Source of the DNA: Pseudoxanthomonas sp. Root630
Lineage (GTDB): Bacteria > Pseudomonadota > Gammaproteobacteria > Xanthomonadales > Xanthomonadaceae
DNA: 64,000 bases
Reading direction: 5' to 3'
NCBI RefSeq assembly: GCF_001427585.1
Contig: NZ_LMGY01000015.1
Span: forward strand, 87,850 to 151,849
The position numbers and the translations under genes were made by a program. How positions within the stretch are numbered: the first letter of the stretch is position 1; every line of letters starts with the position of its first letter. Under the pieces are notes generated by a model. The model ran no database searches and had not been told where the DNA came from. It saw nothing but the letters and a program-made list of their open reading frames with translations. Below, one piece after another: positions 17,700 to 30,296 of this stretch.

Positions 17700-19040
17700 C
17701 TACTTGCCGATGCAGAAGGTGGAGAACACGTGGCCCAGCAGGTCGTCGGCACTGATCCGGCCGGTGATCTCCCCAAGGGCGTCGTGGGCCAGTCGCAGCT
17801 CCTCCGCGGCCAGCTCCAGATGCTCGTGCCGCAGGTGCAGGTGGGCGATCCCGGCATGGCCCGCCGACCGGTGGAGGGCCTCGACATGGCGCGCCCGCGC
17901 GGAGAACTCGCCCTCGGCGCCCTCGACCGCGTGGCCCGTGGCCAGCGCCCGCAGGCGCTGATGCAGCTGCGGCAGTCCGATGCCGCGTGCCGCCGAGACG
18001 TGCACGGCGGCGGCGGCGTCTGGCGGCACCTCGGGCAACAGGTCCACCTTGTTGTGGATCCACAGCACGGCCGGCACGCCGGCGATGTCGTCGGCGACGG
18101 CGGCGCGGCCGGCATCGGGGTCGCGCGCATCGACCACCGCCAGCGCCACGTCGGCGCGCTGCAGTTCGGCGCGGGCGCGACGCATGCCTTCGCGCTCGAT
18201 GGCGTCACCGCCCTCGCGCAGTCCGGCGGTATCGACCAGGTGCAGCTCCAGCCCATCGAGCCGGATGGTTTCGCGCAGCGTGTCGCGCGTGGTGCCAGCG
18301 ACATCGGTGACGATGGCGCGGTCGCTTCCCGCCAACGCGTTGAGCAGCGAGCTCTTGCCCGCGTTGGGTGGACCGACGATCACCGCATGCACGCCGTCGC
18401 GCAGCTTGCGCCCGCGTTCGGCATCGACGATCAGCGCGTCGAGCCCTTCCCGTGCGACAGCCAACCGTGCGCGTACCTGCTCGCCGCCGAGCGTGTCGAG
18501 CGGTTCGTCGGCGAAATCGATCGCAGCTTCGACGTGCACGCGCAGCGCGAGCAGGTGCGCGCCCAGCGCGTCGACGCGCTGCGAGAACGCGCCGTCGAGC
18601 GATCGCCGGGCGGCACGGGCGGCGCGCGTATCGGCGGCCGCGATCAGATCGGCGATGGCTTCCGCCTGCGCCAGGTCCAGCTTGCCGTTGAGGAACGCGC
18701 GCTCGGAAAACTCGCCCGGCCTCGCCGCACGGGCACCGAGCGCGCAGGCGCGCGCGACCAACTGCTGCAGCACGACGGGGCTGCCATGGGCCTGCAATTC
18801 CACGACATCCTCGCCGGTGAAGCTGGCCGGTGCGGGAAACGACAGCGCGATGCCGTCGTCGATGACGCTGCCATCCACCTCCAGGAAACGGACGTGGTGC
18901 GCGCGACGCGGTTGTAGCGCACGGGTCGAGATCGCCTGCGCGATACGGCGGGCATCCGGACCCGACAGGCGCATGATGCCGACGCCACCCGCGCCGGGGG
19001 CGCTGGCGATCGCGACGATGGTGTCCTGCGTTGCCGTCAT
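17700..19040 (-). CDS. mnmE: tRNA modification GTPase MnmE
   Basis: 446 residues, full length. With MnmG it forms the cmnm5 group on U34 of certain tRNAs in the cytoplasm. The N-terminal formyl-THF-binding domain begins [19 protein letters not shown]. The G domain shows [12 protein letters not shown] (G1), DVAGTTRDT (G2), [10 protein letters not shown] (G3), NKVDLLP (G4), and the C-terminus is FCIGK with the conserved Cys. Start MTATQ at 19040 is preferred to an upstream codon at 19058. It is placed downstream of yidC as in many proteobacteria; a hairpin lies between them. Confidence 0.97.
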   Translation of the reverse strand: MTATQDTIVAIASAPGAGGVGIMRLSGPDARRIAQAISTRALQPRRAHHVRFLEVDGSVIDDGIALSFPAPASFTGEDVVELQAHGSPVVLQQLVARACALGARAARPGEFSERAFLNGKLDLAQAEAIADLIAAADTRAARAARRSLDGAFSQRVDALGAHLLALRVHVEAAIDFADEPLDTLGGEQVRARLAVAREGLDALIVDAERGRKLRDGVHAVIVGPPNAGKSSLLNALAGSDRAIVTDVAGTTRDTLRETIRLDGLELHLVDTAGLREGGDAIEREGMRRARAELQRADVALAVVDARDPDAGRAAVADDIAGVPAVLWIHNKVDLLPEVPPDAAAAVHVSAARGIGLPQLHQRLRALATGHAVEGAEGEFSARARHVEALHRSAGHAGIAHLHLRHEHLELAAEELRLAHDALGEITGRISADDLLGHVFSTFCIGK

Positions 19041-19079
19041 GGGATATCGCGCCAACAAGGGCTTTTAGCGTAGCGGAAA

Positions 19080-19109
19080 CACGAAGCCCGCCGGAGGGCG
19101 GGCTTCGTG
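19080..19109 (-). terminator. Hairpin after yidC
   Basis: A 13-bp perfect stem (CACGAAGCCCGCC / GGCGGGCTTCGTG) with a 4-nt loop lies between yidC and mnmE. On the minus strand it is followed by TTTCC, a weak T-tract, so it may be a partial terminator that separates expression of mnmE from yidC. Confidence 0.6.
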
Positions 19110-19128
19110 GCGGTGCTCGCGTCGTGGA

Positions 19129-20847
19129 TCACTTCGCGATGGCGGTCTTCGGCGGCGTGGCCGATTCGCCGTGGCGCTTGGTCATCCACCACTGCTGCAG
19201 CAGGCCGAGCGTACCGTTGGTCACCCAGTACAGCACCAGGCCGGAGGGGAAGAAGGCCATCATCACGCCGAACACCAGCGGCATGAACTGCATCATCTTC
19301 TGCTGCATCGGATCCATGCCCGGCGCCGGCGTCAGCTTCTGCGTCAGCCACATCACCAGCATGTTGAGCACGGGCAGGATGAAGTACGGATCGCGCGCGG
19401 TGAGGTCCTGGATCCAGGCGAACCACGGTGCCTGGCGCAGTTCGACCGACTCCACCAGCACCCAATACAGCGCCAGGAACACCGGCATCTGCACGAGGAT
19501 CGGCAGGCAGCCGCCCATCGGGTTGATCTTCTCCTTCTTGTACAGCTCCATCATGGCGACCTGGAACTTCTGCTTGTCGTCGCCGTAGCGTTCCTTCAAC
19601 TGCTGGATGCGCGGCTGGAACTTGCGCATCTTGGCGAAGCTCTTGTACTGCGCCGCGGACAGCGGATACAGCGCCAGCTTCACCAGGATCACCAGGCCGA
19701 TGATCGACCAGCCCCAGTTGCCGATGAAGCCGTGCAACAGGTTGAGGACGAAGAACAGGCCCTGGCCGATGAAGTCGAAGATCGCGAACTGGCTGTAGTC
19801 CACCACGCGGTGCAGGCCGGTGACGTTGGTCTGCTTGATCTTGTCGACCAGCTTGGGGCCCACCCACAAACGTGCGGTCGTGGTGGCCTGCTGGCCGGGG
19901 CCGACGTTCACGCCGGGACCCATTTCGCGGATCAGCGCGCGCGTGTTGCCTTCGGGCGTATCCAGCGAGATGGTGGTGGTGTCGGTGGCCTGCGGGATCC
20001 ACGCACTGAAGAAATGGTGCTGCAGGATCGCGATCCAGCCTTCCTTGACCTGCTTGTCGACGCGGCCGTCTTCCAAGTAGTCCTCGTTGAACTTGCGGCG
20101 CTGGTAGCCGCCGTCCCACCAGGTGGCGCCGTTGAAACTGAAGGAATCCGGATTCGTCATGCCGCTCTTCACCTGCGGCGGCGTGCGCAGCAGTTGGCGG
20201 TAGACGGTGCCTTGCCAGGTGCCGGCGCCGGCATTGATCACCTGGTCGCTGACTTCGATTTCGTAGCTGGCGCGCTTGAGCGTGTAGGTACGACGGATGG
20301 TGACGCCATCCGGCCCCTGCCACACGAACGGCACGCTGATACTGTCGCTGCCCTGGGCAAGAACGGCTTCGCCCGCACCGTTCTCCGGCACGAACGCATG
20401 ATGGTCGGGAGCCTTGGCGCCGCTGCTGACCCAACCGCTTTCCGCCACGTAGTAGTGCTGCGGATCGTCGCTGAACAACCGCACCGGGCCACTGCCGGGG
20501 GTCTTGCTGGCGGGGTAATGCAACAGGTCGGCCTGCAGCACGCTGCCACCATCCAGCACCAGGCGAAGCACGTCGTTGCTGAGGGTCACGCGCGCAGCCG
20601 CGGAGCGAGCGGCAGGCGAGGCGCCGGCCACCGCGGGCGCCGCGGTCGGTGCGGCCGGTACCGTTCCGGCGGGCGTCGCCGCCGCGGCGGTCGCCGTCGG
20701 CACCGTGCTGCCCGGCGTGGTGCCGGTGGTCTGGGCTGCCACAGGTGCGACGGGCGCGGGCGCTGCCTTATCCCGGCTCCATTCGAACCACAACAAGGTC
20801 GCCACCATCAGCCAGGCGAAGATCAGGAATACACGGGTCTGGTTCAT
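19129..20847 (-). CDS. yidC: Membrane protein insertase YidC
   Basis: 572 residues, the long gram-negative form. N-terminal helix [23 protein letters not shown], a linker rich in Ala/Thr/Pro, the periplasmic P1 beta-sandwich domain (roughly 75-350), then the conserved insertase core: [54 protein letters not shown], and the last helices with [24 protein letters not shown]. It inserts inner-membrane proteins with or without SecYEG. It starts 13 bp after rnpA. The yidD gene that usually separates rnpA and yidC is not present here. Confidence 0.97.
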   Translation of the reverse strand: MNQTRVFLIFAWLMVATLLWFEWSRDKAAPAPVAPVAAQTTGTTPGSTVPTATAAAATPAGTVPAAPTAAPAVAGASPAARSAAARVTLSNDVLRLVLDGGSVLQADLLHYPASKTPGSGPVRLFSDDPQHYYVAESGWVSSGAKAPDHHAFVPENGAGEAVLAQGSDSISVPFVWQGPDGVTIRRTYTLKRASYEIEVSDQVINAGAGTWQGTVYRQLLRTPPQVKSGMTNPDSFSFNGATWWDGGYQRRKFNEDYLEDGRVDKQVKEGWIAILQHHFFSAWIPQATDTTTISLDTPEGNTRALIREMGPGVNVGPGQQATTTARLWVGPKLVDKIKQTNVTGLHRVVDYSQFAIFDFIGQGLFFVLNLLHGFIGNWGWSIIGLVILVKLALYPLSAAQYKSFAKMRKFQPRIQQLKERYGDDKQKFQVAMMELYKKEKINPMGGCLPILVQMPVFLALYWVLVESVELRQAPWFAWIQDLTARDPYFILPVLNMLVMWLTQKLTPAPGMDPMQQKMMQFMPLVFGVMMAFFPSGLVLYWVTNGTLGLLQQWWMTKRHGESATPPKTAIAK

Positions 20848-20860
20848 CAGGCAGGCAGTC

Positions 20861-21301
20861 TCAACCGGCGTCGGGAACCGGTTTGGTCGGAAAAAGAGGA
20901 GTGGGTGGCGGCGGCGGCGAATTCAAGCCCGGCGGCATTGTGCCGCCCGGTGCCGATGCCGGCAATGCGCCGGCGCGCGCGAGGACGCGCTCGAAGGTGG
21001 TCCGCAGCAGGAGGCCGTCGGCCTTGGCGGCCGGCGCACGCGCGACCACGACGTAGTCGCCACCGGGGAGCCGGTCGCGCAACCGACGGAAATGCTCGCG
21101 CAGCTGCCGCTTGATGCGGTTGCGCATCACCGCACGCGTATCCACCTTGCGCGAAACAGCCAGGCCGAGGCGCGCAGGACCGTCGCCCGGCAACCAGTGC
21201 AGGCTCATCAGGGGATCGGACGTGCGGCGGGCCGCGTCGAACACGCGCGCATAGTCGGCGCGTGCGCGTACCCGCGCGGAACGCGGGAAGCCGGTGCTCA
21301 T
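20861..21301 (-). CDS. rnpA: Ribonuclease P protein component
   Basis: 146 residues; binds the RNase P RNA and helps 5' tRNA maturation. The RNR motif is present ([16 protein letters not shown]), with [23 protein letters not shown] and [10 protein letters not shown]. After the conserved fold there is an extra tail of about 30 residues rich in Pro/Gly ([20 protein letters not shown]), longer than the E. coli protein. The ATG at 21301 gives the common N-terminus. It is transcribed with rpmH upstream and yidC 13 bp downstream. Confidence 0.95.
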   Translation of the reverse strand: MSTGFPRSARVRARADYARVFDAARRTSDPLMSLHWLPGDGPARLGLAVSRKVDTRAVMRNRIKRQLREHFRRLRDRLPGGDYVVVARAPAAKADGLLLRTTFERVLARAGALPASAPGGTMPPGLNSPPPPPTPLFPTKPVPDAG

Positions 21302-21308
21302 CTCAGCA

Positions 21309-21340
21309 AGAAGCCCGCTCGTGACCGGGCGGGCTTCTGA
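21309..21340 (-). terminator. Hairpin between rpmH and rnpA
   Basis: AAGCCCGC and GCGGGCTT can pair around a short loop in the 91-bp gap between rpmH and rnpA. There is no clear T-run on the minus strand, so partial attenuation or an RNA processing site is as likely as termination. Confidence 0.45.
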
Positions 21341-21392
21341 TGATGCAAGGAACGCATGGGTGCCTTGGCCGCATGACGCGACCAAGCCGCCA

Positions 21393-21533
21393 TTAGGCGG
21401 TCAGGCGCTTGCGGCCCTTGGCACGACGACGGGCCAGGATCTTGCGGCCATCGGCAGTGGCCATACGGGCGCGGAAGCCATGGTCGCGCTTGCGCTTCAG
21501 GTTGCTGGGTTGGTAAGTGCGCTTGGTGGCCAT
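21393..21533 (-). CDS. rpmH: 50S ribosomal protein L34
   Basis: 46 residues reading [20 protein letters not shown] then [26 protein letters not shown], the full L34 sequence with its strongly basic character; stop TAA at 21393-21395. L34 is a late-assembling component of the large ribosomal subunit. It is the first gene of the rpmH-rnpA-yidC unit and diverges from dnaA across 278 bp. Confidence 0.98.
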   Translation of the reverse strand: MATKRTYQPSNLKRKRDHGFRARMATADGRKILARRRAKGRKRLTA

Positions 21534-21572
21534 GGGGCCCTCGGGCGTGTTCGGGTGGAAAGAACCGGAAAT

Positions 21573-21600
21573 TCTATAGGAAGCACCGGCTTACGGTCAA
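21573..21600 (-). promoter_or_regulatory. rpmH promoter (sigma70-type)
   Basis: On the minus strand TTGACC (21595-21600) is followed after 16 bp by TATAGA (21573-21578), about 40 bp upstream of the rpmH start. Both hexamers are close to consensus. The promoter is placed as expected for the strongly expressed rpmH-rnpA unit. Confidence 0.7.
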
Positions 21601-21663
21601 CTCCCCCTGCACTTTCGCAATGCGCCGCCGGAACGATCCACGTCCGGCGCGCCGTTCGTCCTT

Positions 21664-21683
21664 TCATCCACATCTTATGCACA
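21664..21683 (+). promoter_or_regulatory. DnaA-box-like pair upstream of dnaA
   Basis: TCATCCACA (21664-21672) and TTATGCACA (21675-21683) each differ by one base from the DnaA box TTATCCACA and lie in tandem 130-150 bp upstream of dnaA. They could serve autoregulation of dnaA or be accessory sites. Confidence 0.5.
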
Positions 21684-21811
21684 GGATCGTTGGCGGGTCC
21701 GGGCCCCGGTGGTAGTCTGGCCGACCCCATCGACGACACCCCCGTGCTGCCGGCCCCGGCATCGCGGGACAGCGTGTTCGACCCCATTCCTTTCGCGAGT
21801 TGTTCCACCTG

Positions 21812-23152
21812 ATGGATGCCTGGCCCCGTTGCCTCGAACGCCTGGAAGCCGAACTGCCGGCCGAGGACGTACATACCTGGCTGAAGCCCTTGCAGGCCGA
21901 GCAGCGCAGCAATGCCGTGGTGCTGTACGCACCCAACGCCTTCATCGTGGAGCAGGTGCGCGAGCGCTATCTCGGCCGCATCCGCGAGCTGCTCGACTAT
22001 TTCGCCGGGCACGGCGATGTCTCGCTGGAAATCGGCTCGCGCCACAAGCCGGCCGAACCCGGTGTGCCGTTGGCGCCGAACACGGGCAGCCCGCGCGCCG
22101 CCGCCGCCGCCGCACCGGTGGAACCGTTCGACGGCAATCTCGACACGCACTACACCTTCGACAACTTCGTCGAGGGTCGCAGCAACCAGCTGGGCCGTGC
22201 CGCCGCATGGCAGGCCGCGCAAAAGCCGGGCGATCGGGCACACAATCCGCTGCTGCTCTACGGCGGCACCGGCCTGGGCAAGACCCACCTGATGTTCGCC
22301 GCCGGCAACGAGTTGCGCCGGCAGAACCCGGCCGCGCGCGTGCTGTACCTGCGCAGCGAGCAGTTCTTCAGCGCGATGACCAAGGCGCTGATCGAAAAGT
22401 CGATGGACCAGTTCAAGCGCCGCTTCCAGCAGGTGGATGCGTTGCTGATCGACGACATCCAGTTCTTTGCCGGCAAGGACCGCACGCAGGAAGAGTTCTT
22501 CCACACCTTCAATGCGCTGTTCGACGGCCGCCAGCAGATCATCCTGACCTGCGACCGTTATCCCCGCGAAGTGGAAGGCCTGGAGCCGCGCCTGAAGTCG
22601 CGCCTGGCCTGGGGCCTGAGCGTGGCGATCGATCCGCCTGATTTCGAAACCCGTGCGGCGATCGTGCTGGCCAAGGCGCATGAGCGCGGCGCGCAGATTC
22701 CGGATGACGTGGCGTTCCTGTTGGCCAAGAAGATGCGCAGCAACGTCCGCGATCTGGAAGGCGCGCTCAATACGCTGGCGGCGCGGGCCAATTTCACCGG
22801 CCGGGCGATCACGACCGAGTTCGCCCAGGAAACCCTGCGCGACCTGCTGCGCGCGCAGCAGCAGGCCATCAGCATCCCCAATATCCAGAAGACCGTGGCA
22901 GACTACTACGGTCTCCAGATCAAGGACTTGTTGTCCAAGCGGCGTACGCGTTCACTGGCGCGTCCGCGGCAGGTGGCGATGGCCCTGGCGAAGGAGTTGA
23001 CCGAACACAGCCTGCCGGAGATCGGCGATGCGTTCGCCGGTCGTGACCACACGACCGTGCTGCACGCCTGCCGCCAGATCCGCAGCCTCATGGAGGCCGA
23101 CGGCAAGCTGCGTGAGGACTGGGACAAGCTGATCCGCAAGCTCAGCGAGTGA
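21812..23152 (+). CDS. dnaA: Chromosomal replication initiator protein DnaA
   Basis: 446 residues. Domain I at the N-terminus ([20 protein letters not shown]), a short low-complexity domain II, AAA+ domain III with Walker [10 protein letters not shown] (about residues 149-157), Walker [10 protein letters not shown], sensor and arginine-finger region, and domain IV with the DnaA-box recognition signature [16 protein letters not shown]. It binds DnaA boxes and opens the origin. An in-frame TTG at 21800 would add four residues; the ATG at 21812 gives the usual N-terminus. It is followed by the oriC candidate and dnaN. Confidence 0.98.
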   Translation: MDAWPRCLERLEAELPAEDVHTWLKPLQAEQRSNAVVLYAPNAFIVEQVRERYLGRIRELLDYFAGHGDVSLEIGSRHKPAEPGVPLAPNTGSPRAAAAAAPVEPFDGNLDTHYTFDNFVEGRSNQLGRAAAWQAAQKPGDRAHNPLLLYGGTGLGKTHLMFAAGNELRRQNPAARVLYLRSEQFFSAMTKALIEKSMDQFKRRFQQVDALLIDDIQFFAGKDRTQEEFFHTFNALFDGRQQIILTCDRYPREVEGLEPRLKSRLAWGLSVAIDPPDFETRAAIVLAKAHERGAQIPDDVAFLLAKKMRSNVRDLEGALNTLAARANFTGRAITTEFAQETLRDLLRAQQQAISIPNIQKTVADYYGLQIKDLLSKRRTRSLARPRQVAMALAKELTEHSLPEIGDAFAGRDHTTVLHACRQIRSLMEADGKLREDWDKLIRKLSE

Positions 23153-23467
23153 AGGCCCCTGAGGCCTCCGCACCGGGCCTGCGAAAACCGTGAGGCCATT
23201 GTCGGCAACCCCGATGACGGCCGCAACGCACAACTTCGTGGACAATCGGCGGGATGGGTTGTGGACAAGATGTGCAAGGTTTTGGGGGTGAAAGTTATCC
23301 ACAAGTTCCCGCACGGGTTGACTCGACCCTGTCCACCGGGTTGAAGGTGTTAAAAAGTTAAAATAATCAAGGTGTTAAGTAGGTTTTCCCGCGATTTGCG
23401 CCCTACCACCACCACCAGCTTTTAAGTTTTTAGTCCTAAAATCAAAAGCGAAGGGGCTCCCACACTC
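23153..23467. other. oriC: Candidate replication origin (oriC) between dnaA and dnaN
   Basis: 315 bp without a gene. Three DnaA-box-like sites are seen: CGTGGACAA (23237-23245), TGTGGACAA (23260-23268), and a perfect TTATCCACA (23295-23303). To their right is a strongly AT-rich stretch in this GC-rich genome: TTAAAAAGTTAAAATAAT (23350-23367), then TTTTAAGTTTTTAGTCCTAAAAT (from about 23420), fitting a DNA unwinding element. The dnaA-dnaN gap is the known minimal origin in Xanthomonas campestris, also with few DnaA boxes. Genes on both sides are transcribed away from it. The dnaN promoter must also lie here. Confidence 0.85.
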
Positions 23468-24568
23468 ATGCGTTTCAGTCTGCAGCGCGAAGCTTTCCTC
23501 AAGCCCTTGGCCCAAGTGGTCAACGTGGTCGAACGCCGGCAGACACTGCCGGTCCTGGCGAATTTCCTGGTGCAGGTGCAGAACGGCCAGCTATCGCTGA
23601 CGGGTACCGACCTGGAAGTGGAGATGATTTCCCGCAGCGCCGTGGACGACGCGGAGGACGGCGAAACAACGATCCCCGCCCGAAAGCTGTTCGACATCAT
23701 TCGTGCGCTGCCTGACGGCAGCAAGGTGACCGTGAGCCAGACCGGCGACAAGGTCACCGTGCAGGCTGGGCGCAGCCGGTTCACGCTGGCGACACTGCCC
23801 GCCAACGATTTCCCTTCGGTGGACGAGGTGGAAGCCACCGAGCGGATCGAAGTGCCGGAAGCGACGCTGAAGGAACTGATCGAGCGCACCTCGTTCGCGA
23901 TGGCGCAGCAGGATGTCCGCTACTACCTCAACGGCCTGCTGTTCGACCTCAGTGAGCGCACCCTGCGCTGCGTGGCGACCGATGGCCATCGCCTGGCGCT
24001 GTGCGAATCGCAGCTGGAAGGCGCGCCTGTCGGCAAGCGCCAGATCATCGTGCCGCGCAAGGGCGTGACCGAGCTGCAGCGCCTGCTGGAAGGCGGCGAT
24101 CGCAGTCTGGAGCTGGAAGTCGGCCGCAGCCACATCCGCGTGAAGCGCGACGATGTCACCTTCACCTCGAAGCTGATCGATGGCCGCTTCCCCGACTACG
24201 CGGCGGTGATTCCGATCGGTGCGGACCGTGAGGTGCTGCTGGATCGCGAAGTGCTGCGCGCTGCCCTGCAACGTGCCGCCATCCTGTCGAACGAGAAGTA
24301 CCGCGGCGTCCGCGTTGAAGTGTCGCCGGGTCAGCTGAAGATCAGCGCGCACAACCCGGAACAGGAAGAAGCGCAGGAAGAGATCGAGGCGGACACCAAG
24401 GTCGATGGCCTGGCGATCGGCTTCAACGTCAATTACCTGCTGGATGCCCTGTCGGCGCTGCGGGACGAGCACATCGTGCTGCAGTTGCGCGATGCCAACT
24501 CGTCGGCCCTGGTCCGCGAGGCCAGCAGCGAGAAATCCCGCCACGTCGTCATGCCGCTGCGACTCTGA
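23468..24568 (+). CDS. dnaN: DNA polymerase III sliding clamp (beta subunit)
   Basis: 366 residues, the normal length for the beta clamp. It begins MRFSLQREAFLKPLAQVVNV and ends with the conserved C-terminal HVVMPLRL. Three repeated clamp domains are recognisable (TLPVLANFLVQV; RYYLNGLLFDLSERTLRCVATDGHRLALCE; VNYLLDALSAL). It tethers Pol III to DNA as a ring dimer. It lies downstream of the oriC candidate and upstream of recF by 202 bp, in which a parS-type site and a hairpin lie. Confidence 0.98.
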   Translation: MRFSLQREAFLKPLAQVVNVVERRQTLPVLANFLVQVQNGQLSLTGTDLEVEMISRSAVDDAEDGETTIPARKLFDIIRALPDGSKVTVSQTGDKVTVQAGRSRFTLATLPANDFPSVDEVEATERIEVPEATLKELIERTSFAMAQQDVRYYLNGLLFDLSERTLRCVATDGHRLALCESQLEGAPVGKRQIIVPRKGVTELQRLLEGGDRSLELEVGRSHIRVKRDDVTFTSKLIDGRFPDYAAVIPIGADREVLLDREVLRAALQRAAILSNEKYRGVRVEVSPGQLKISAHNPEQEEAQEEIEADTKVDGLAIGFNVNYLLDALSALRDEHIVLQLRDANSSALVREASSEKSRHVVMPLRL

Positions 24569-24574
24569 CAAGGC

Positions 24575-24590
24575 TGTTCCACGTGGAACA
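24575..24590. promoter_or_regulatory. parS: parS-type palindrome 1
   Basis: TGTTCCACGTGGAACA, a perfect 16-bp palindrome six bases after the dnaN stop. It equals the chromosomal parS sequence known for Pseudomonas (ParB binding and segregation) and is a two-base variant of the Bacillus parS TGTTTCACGTGAAACA. ParB binding here is inferred from sequence identity only. Confidence 0.8.
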
Positions 24591-24594
24591 CGGC

Positions 24595-24622
24595 ACATCG
24601 CCCGGCTTTTGCCGGGCGATGT
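24595..24622 (+). terminator. Hairpin after dnaN
   Basis: ACATCGCCCGGC and GCCGGGCGATGT form a perfect 12-bp stem around TTTT. It is followed by CGTTTC, a poor T-run, so termination may be partial. It stands 27 bp after the dnaN stop. Confidence 0.6.
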
Positions 24623-24770
24623 CGTTTCAGGGTCCGTACAAACCCCACCTCCCCGATGCCGGAGACGGCTCACGTAGAATTTCCGCCATGTCGCCGTTGT
24701 TCGCCTGCCCCACGCCGTTGTCGAGTCGCGCTCCCGAGACTTCCCGGACCGCGCACCGGAGGCTGCCCGC

Positions 24771-28456
<3,686 letters not shown>

Positions 28457-28466
28457 CGCAACGCCG

Positions 28467-29288
28467 ATGACGATGATCGCGAACGACATGGCGCGCGCTG
28501 GCGGCAACGCATCGCTGCGCACCGCGCTGTCCGCGTTCGCATTGGATGTCGTGCTGGCGATCGCGCTGTCGTTCTCGACGATGATGCTGGGCGTGTTCGC
28601 CTGGTCCGCGTGGCGTGGCGTGCAGCTGGCACGGCAGGGCAACGATCTCGATGCAGTCCAGCTGCAGTCCGCGATCGGAACGCCGCCGGTCCTGTTCCTG
28701 ATCCTGTTGACGCTCGTCAGTACCGGGGGAGCGGCGCTGGTGCTGTACGTCTGGCGTCGGCGCGCGACGCCGCTGGAGCGGTCGGCTTCGTGGGCGGCGG
28801 TCCAGCGCTTCCGCACGTGGTGGCTGGCGCTGCTGGCCGGCGTGGCGACCTTCCTGCTGAGCTCCCTGATGACCTGGGCCGGCCGGGCGCTCGGCCTGGA
28901 CCTCACGCCGAGCAACCTGGAATTGATCGAAGCCGGATTCGCGCAGTACCCGCTGTTCCTGGCGCTGTTTGCCGTCGTCCTCGCGCCGCTGTACGAGGAA
29001 CTGCTCTTCCGACGCGTCCTGTTCGGCCGCCTGTGGCAGGCCGGCTGGCCGCTGCTGGGCCTGGCGCTGAGCAGCGCCGTGTTCGCCCTGGTCCACGAGA
29101 TGCCCGGCCTCAATGGCAAGCCGGTCGGCAGCACCCTGTTCCTGCTCGCCGTCTACGCCGGCATGGGGGCCGTGTTCGCGGCCGTTTACCGGGCGACGGG
29201 CACGCTCTGGGCCCCGATAGGCGCGCATATCCTGAACAATGCGCTAGCGCTCGCTGTCCTGCAGGTGTACGGCGGTGCGCAGGCCTAA
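28467..29288 (+). CDS. CPBP family intramembrane metalloprotease
   Basis: 273 residues with seven or eight hydrophobic helices. The Abi/CAAX protease (CPBP) motifs are all visible: EELLFRRVLFG (motif EExxxR, catalytic Glu pair), FALVHEM (motif 2 His) and IGAHILNNAL (HxxxN, motif 3). These enzymes cleave in the inner membrane; some act in bacteriocin immunity or prenyl processing, but the substrate cannot be told. Three nearby ATGs are possible (28467, 28473, 28488). It starts 10 bp after gyrB, so read-through expression with gyrB is likely. Confidence 0.85.
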   Translation: MTMIANDMARAGGNASLRTALSAFALDVVLAIALSFSTMMLGVFAWSAWRGVQLARQGNDLDAVQLQSAIGTPPVLFLILLTLVSTGGAALVLYVWRRRATPLERSASWAAVQRFRTWWLALLAGVATFLLSSLMTWAGRALGLDLTPSNLELIEAGFAQYPLFLALFAVVLAPLYEELLFRRVLFGRLWQAGWPLLGLALSSAVFALVHEMPGLNGKPVGSTLFLLAVYAGMGAVFAAVYRATGTLWAPIGAHILNNALALAVLQVYGGAQA

Positions 29289-29357
29289 TGTGATTGACGA
29301 AAGTTTAAGACGCGCTTGCCCAGACTCCCGACATGTTCAACGCCGCAGGGGGCGCGC

Positions 29358-30164
29358 ATGAAAGTCCGCATACTGGCCTTGGCCATCGCATTGGGCGTGA
29401 CGGCTTGCGCGACCACCACCTCGCCCACCGGCCGTACGCAGATGGTGGGGGGTGTTTCGCAGGCACAGCTTGACCAGCTGGGCGCGCAGGCCTTCGCCGA
29501 AACCAAGGCGAAGGAAACCCTCAACCGGGACGCAAGGCAGAACGCGTACGTCACGTGCGTGGTCAATGCGCTGGTGCGGCAGCTTCCGCCCGAGCAGCGC
29601 AGCGTCGCCTGGGAGACCGCCGTCTTCACCGACAACGAACCCAACGCCTTCGCTCTGCCGGGGGGCAAGGTCGGCGTGAACACCGGCATTTTTACCGTCG
29701 CCAAGAATCAGGACCAGTTGGCCGCAGTGCTGGGACACGAAATCGGCCATGTGATTGCACGCCATCACGAGGAGCGCATTACCCGCCAGATGGGCGCGCA
29801 GACGGGCGTAGGCGTCATCAGTGCACTCCTGGGTGCGCGCTATGGTCAGGGCGCTGCCAATACGGCCAACCAGATTGGCGGCATGACCGCCCAAACGGTC
29901 TTTCTGCTGCCGGGTTCGAGGGAGCAGGAAAGCGAAGCCGACGTGGTCGGGCAGCGCCTGATGGCGCAAGCGGGTTTCGATCCGCGCCAGGCCGTCGGCC
30001 TCTGGCAGAACATGATGGCCGCCAGCGGCGGCCGCTCGCCGCAATGGCTGTCGACCCACCCGGATCCGGCCAACCGCATCCGGGAACTGGAGCGCGATGC
30101 GCCCAGCCTCGTTCCCACGTACGAGGCGGCCAGGAAGGCCGGAAACGCGCCGAAATGCGGCTGA
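29358..30164 (+). CDS. M48 family metalloprotease lipoprotein
   Basis: 268 residues. The signal has a lipobox (ALGVTACATT), so it is an envelope lipoprotein. Zinc site HEIGHVIARHHEE (HExxH) with the third ligand in EQESEADVVGQRLM; FALPGGKVGVNTGIF is the conserved M48 strand. It belongs to the LoiP/YggG-type branch of periplasmic peptidases, associated with outer-membrane quality control. The family ends near DPANRIRELE, as here. An extension to 29316 would bury the signal peptide. It is monocistronic or read with the CPBP gene. Confidence 0.92.
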   Translation: MKVRILALAIALGVTACATTTSPTGRTQMVGGVSQAQLDQLGAQAFAETKAKETLNRDARQNAYVTCVVNALVRQLPPEQRSVAWETAVFTDNEPNAFALPGGKVGVNTGIFTVAKNQDQLAAVLGHEIGHVIARHHEERITRQMGAQTGVGVISALLGARYGQGAANTANQIGGMTAQTVFLLPGSREQESEADVVGQRLMAQAGFDPRQAVGLWQNMMAASGGRSPQWLSTHPDPANRIRELERDAPSLVPTYEAARKAGNAPKCG

Positions 30165-30296
30165 CACACGCTCCGGTATTGCTGCTTAGCAACACATGGA
30201 ATGGTATCCGCCCCACCTCGGTTTCTGTTAGTTTTGCCGGCCCCGCACGTCGGCGGGATGCGAAGGCATCTCCCGCAAGGCCCCATGAGGTTTGAC

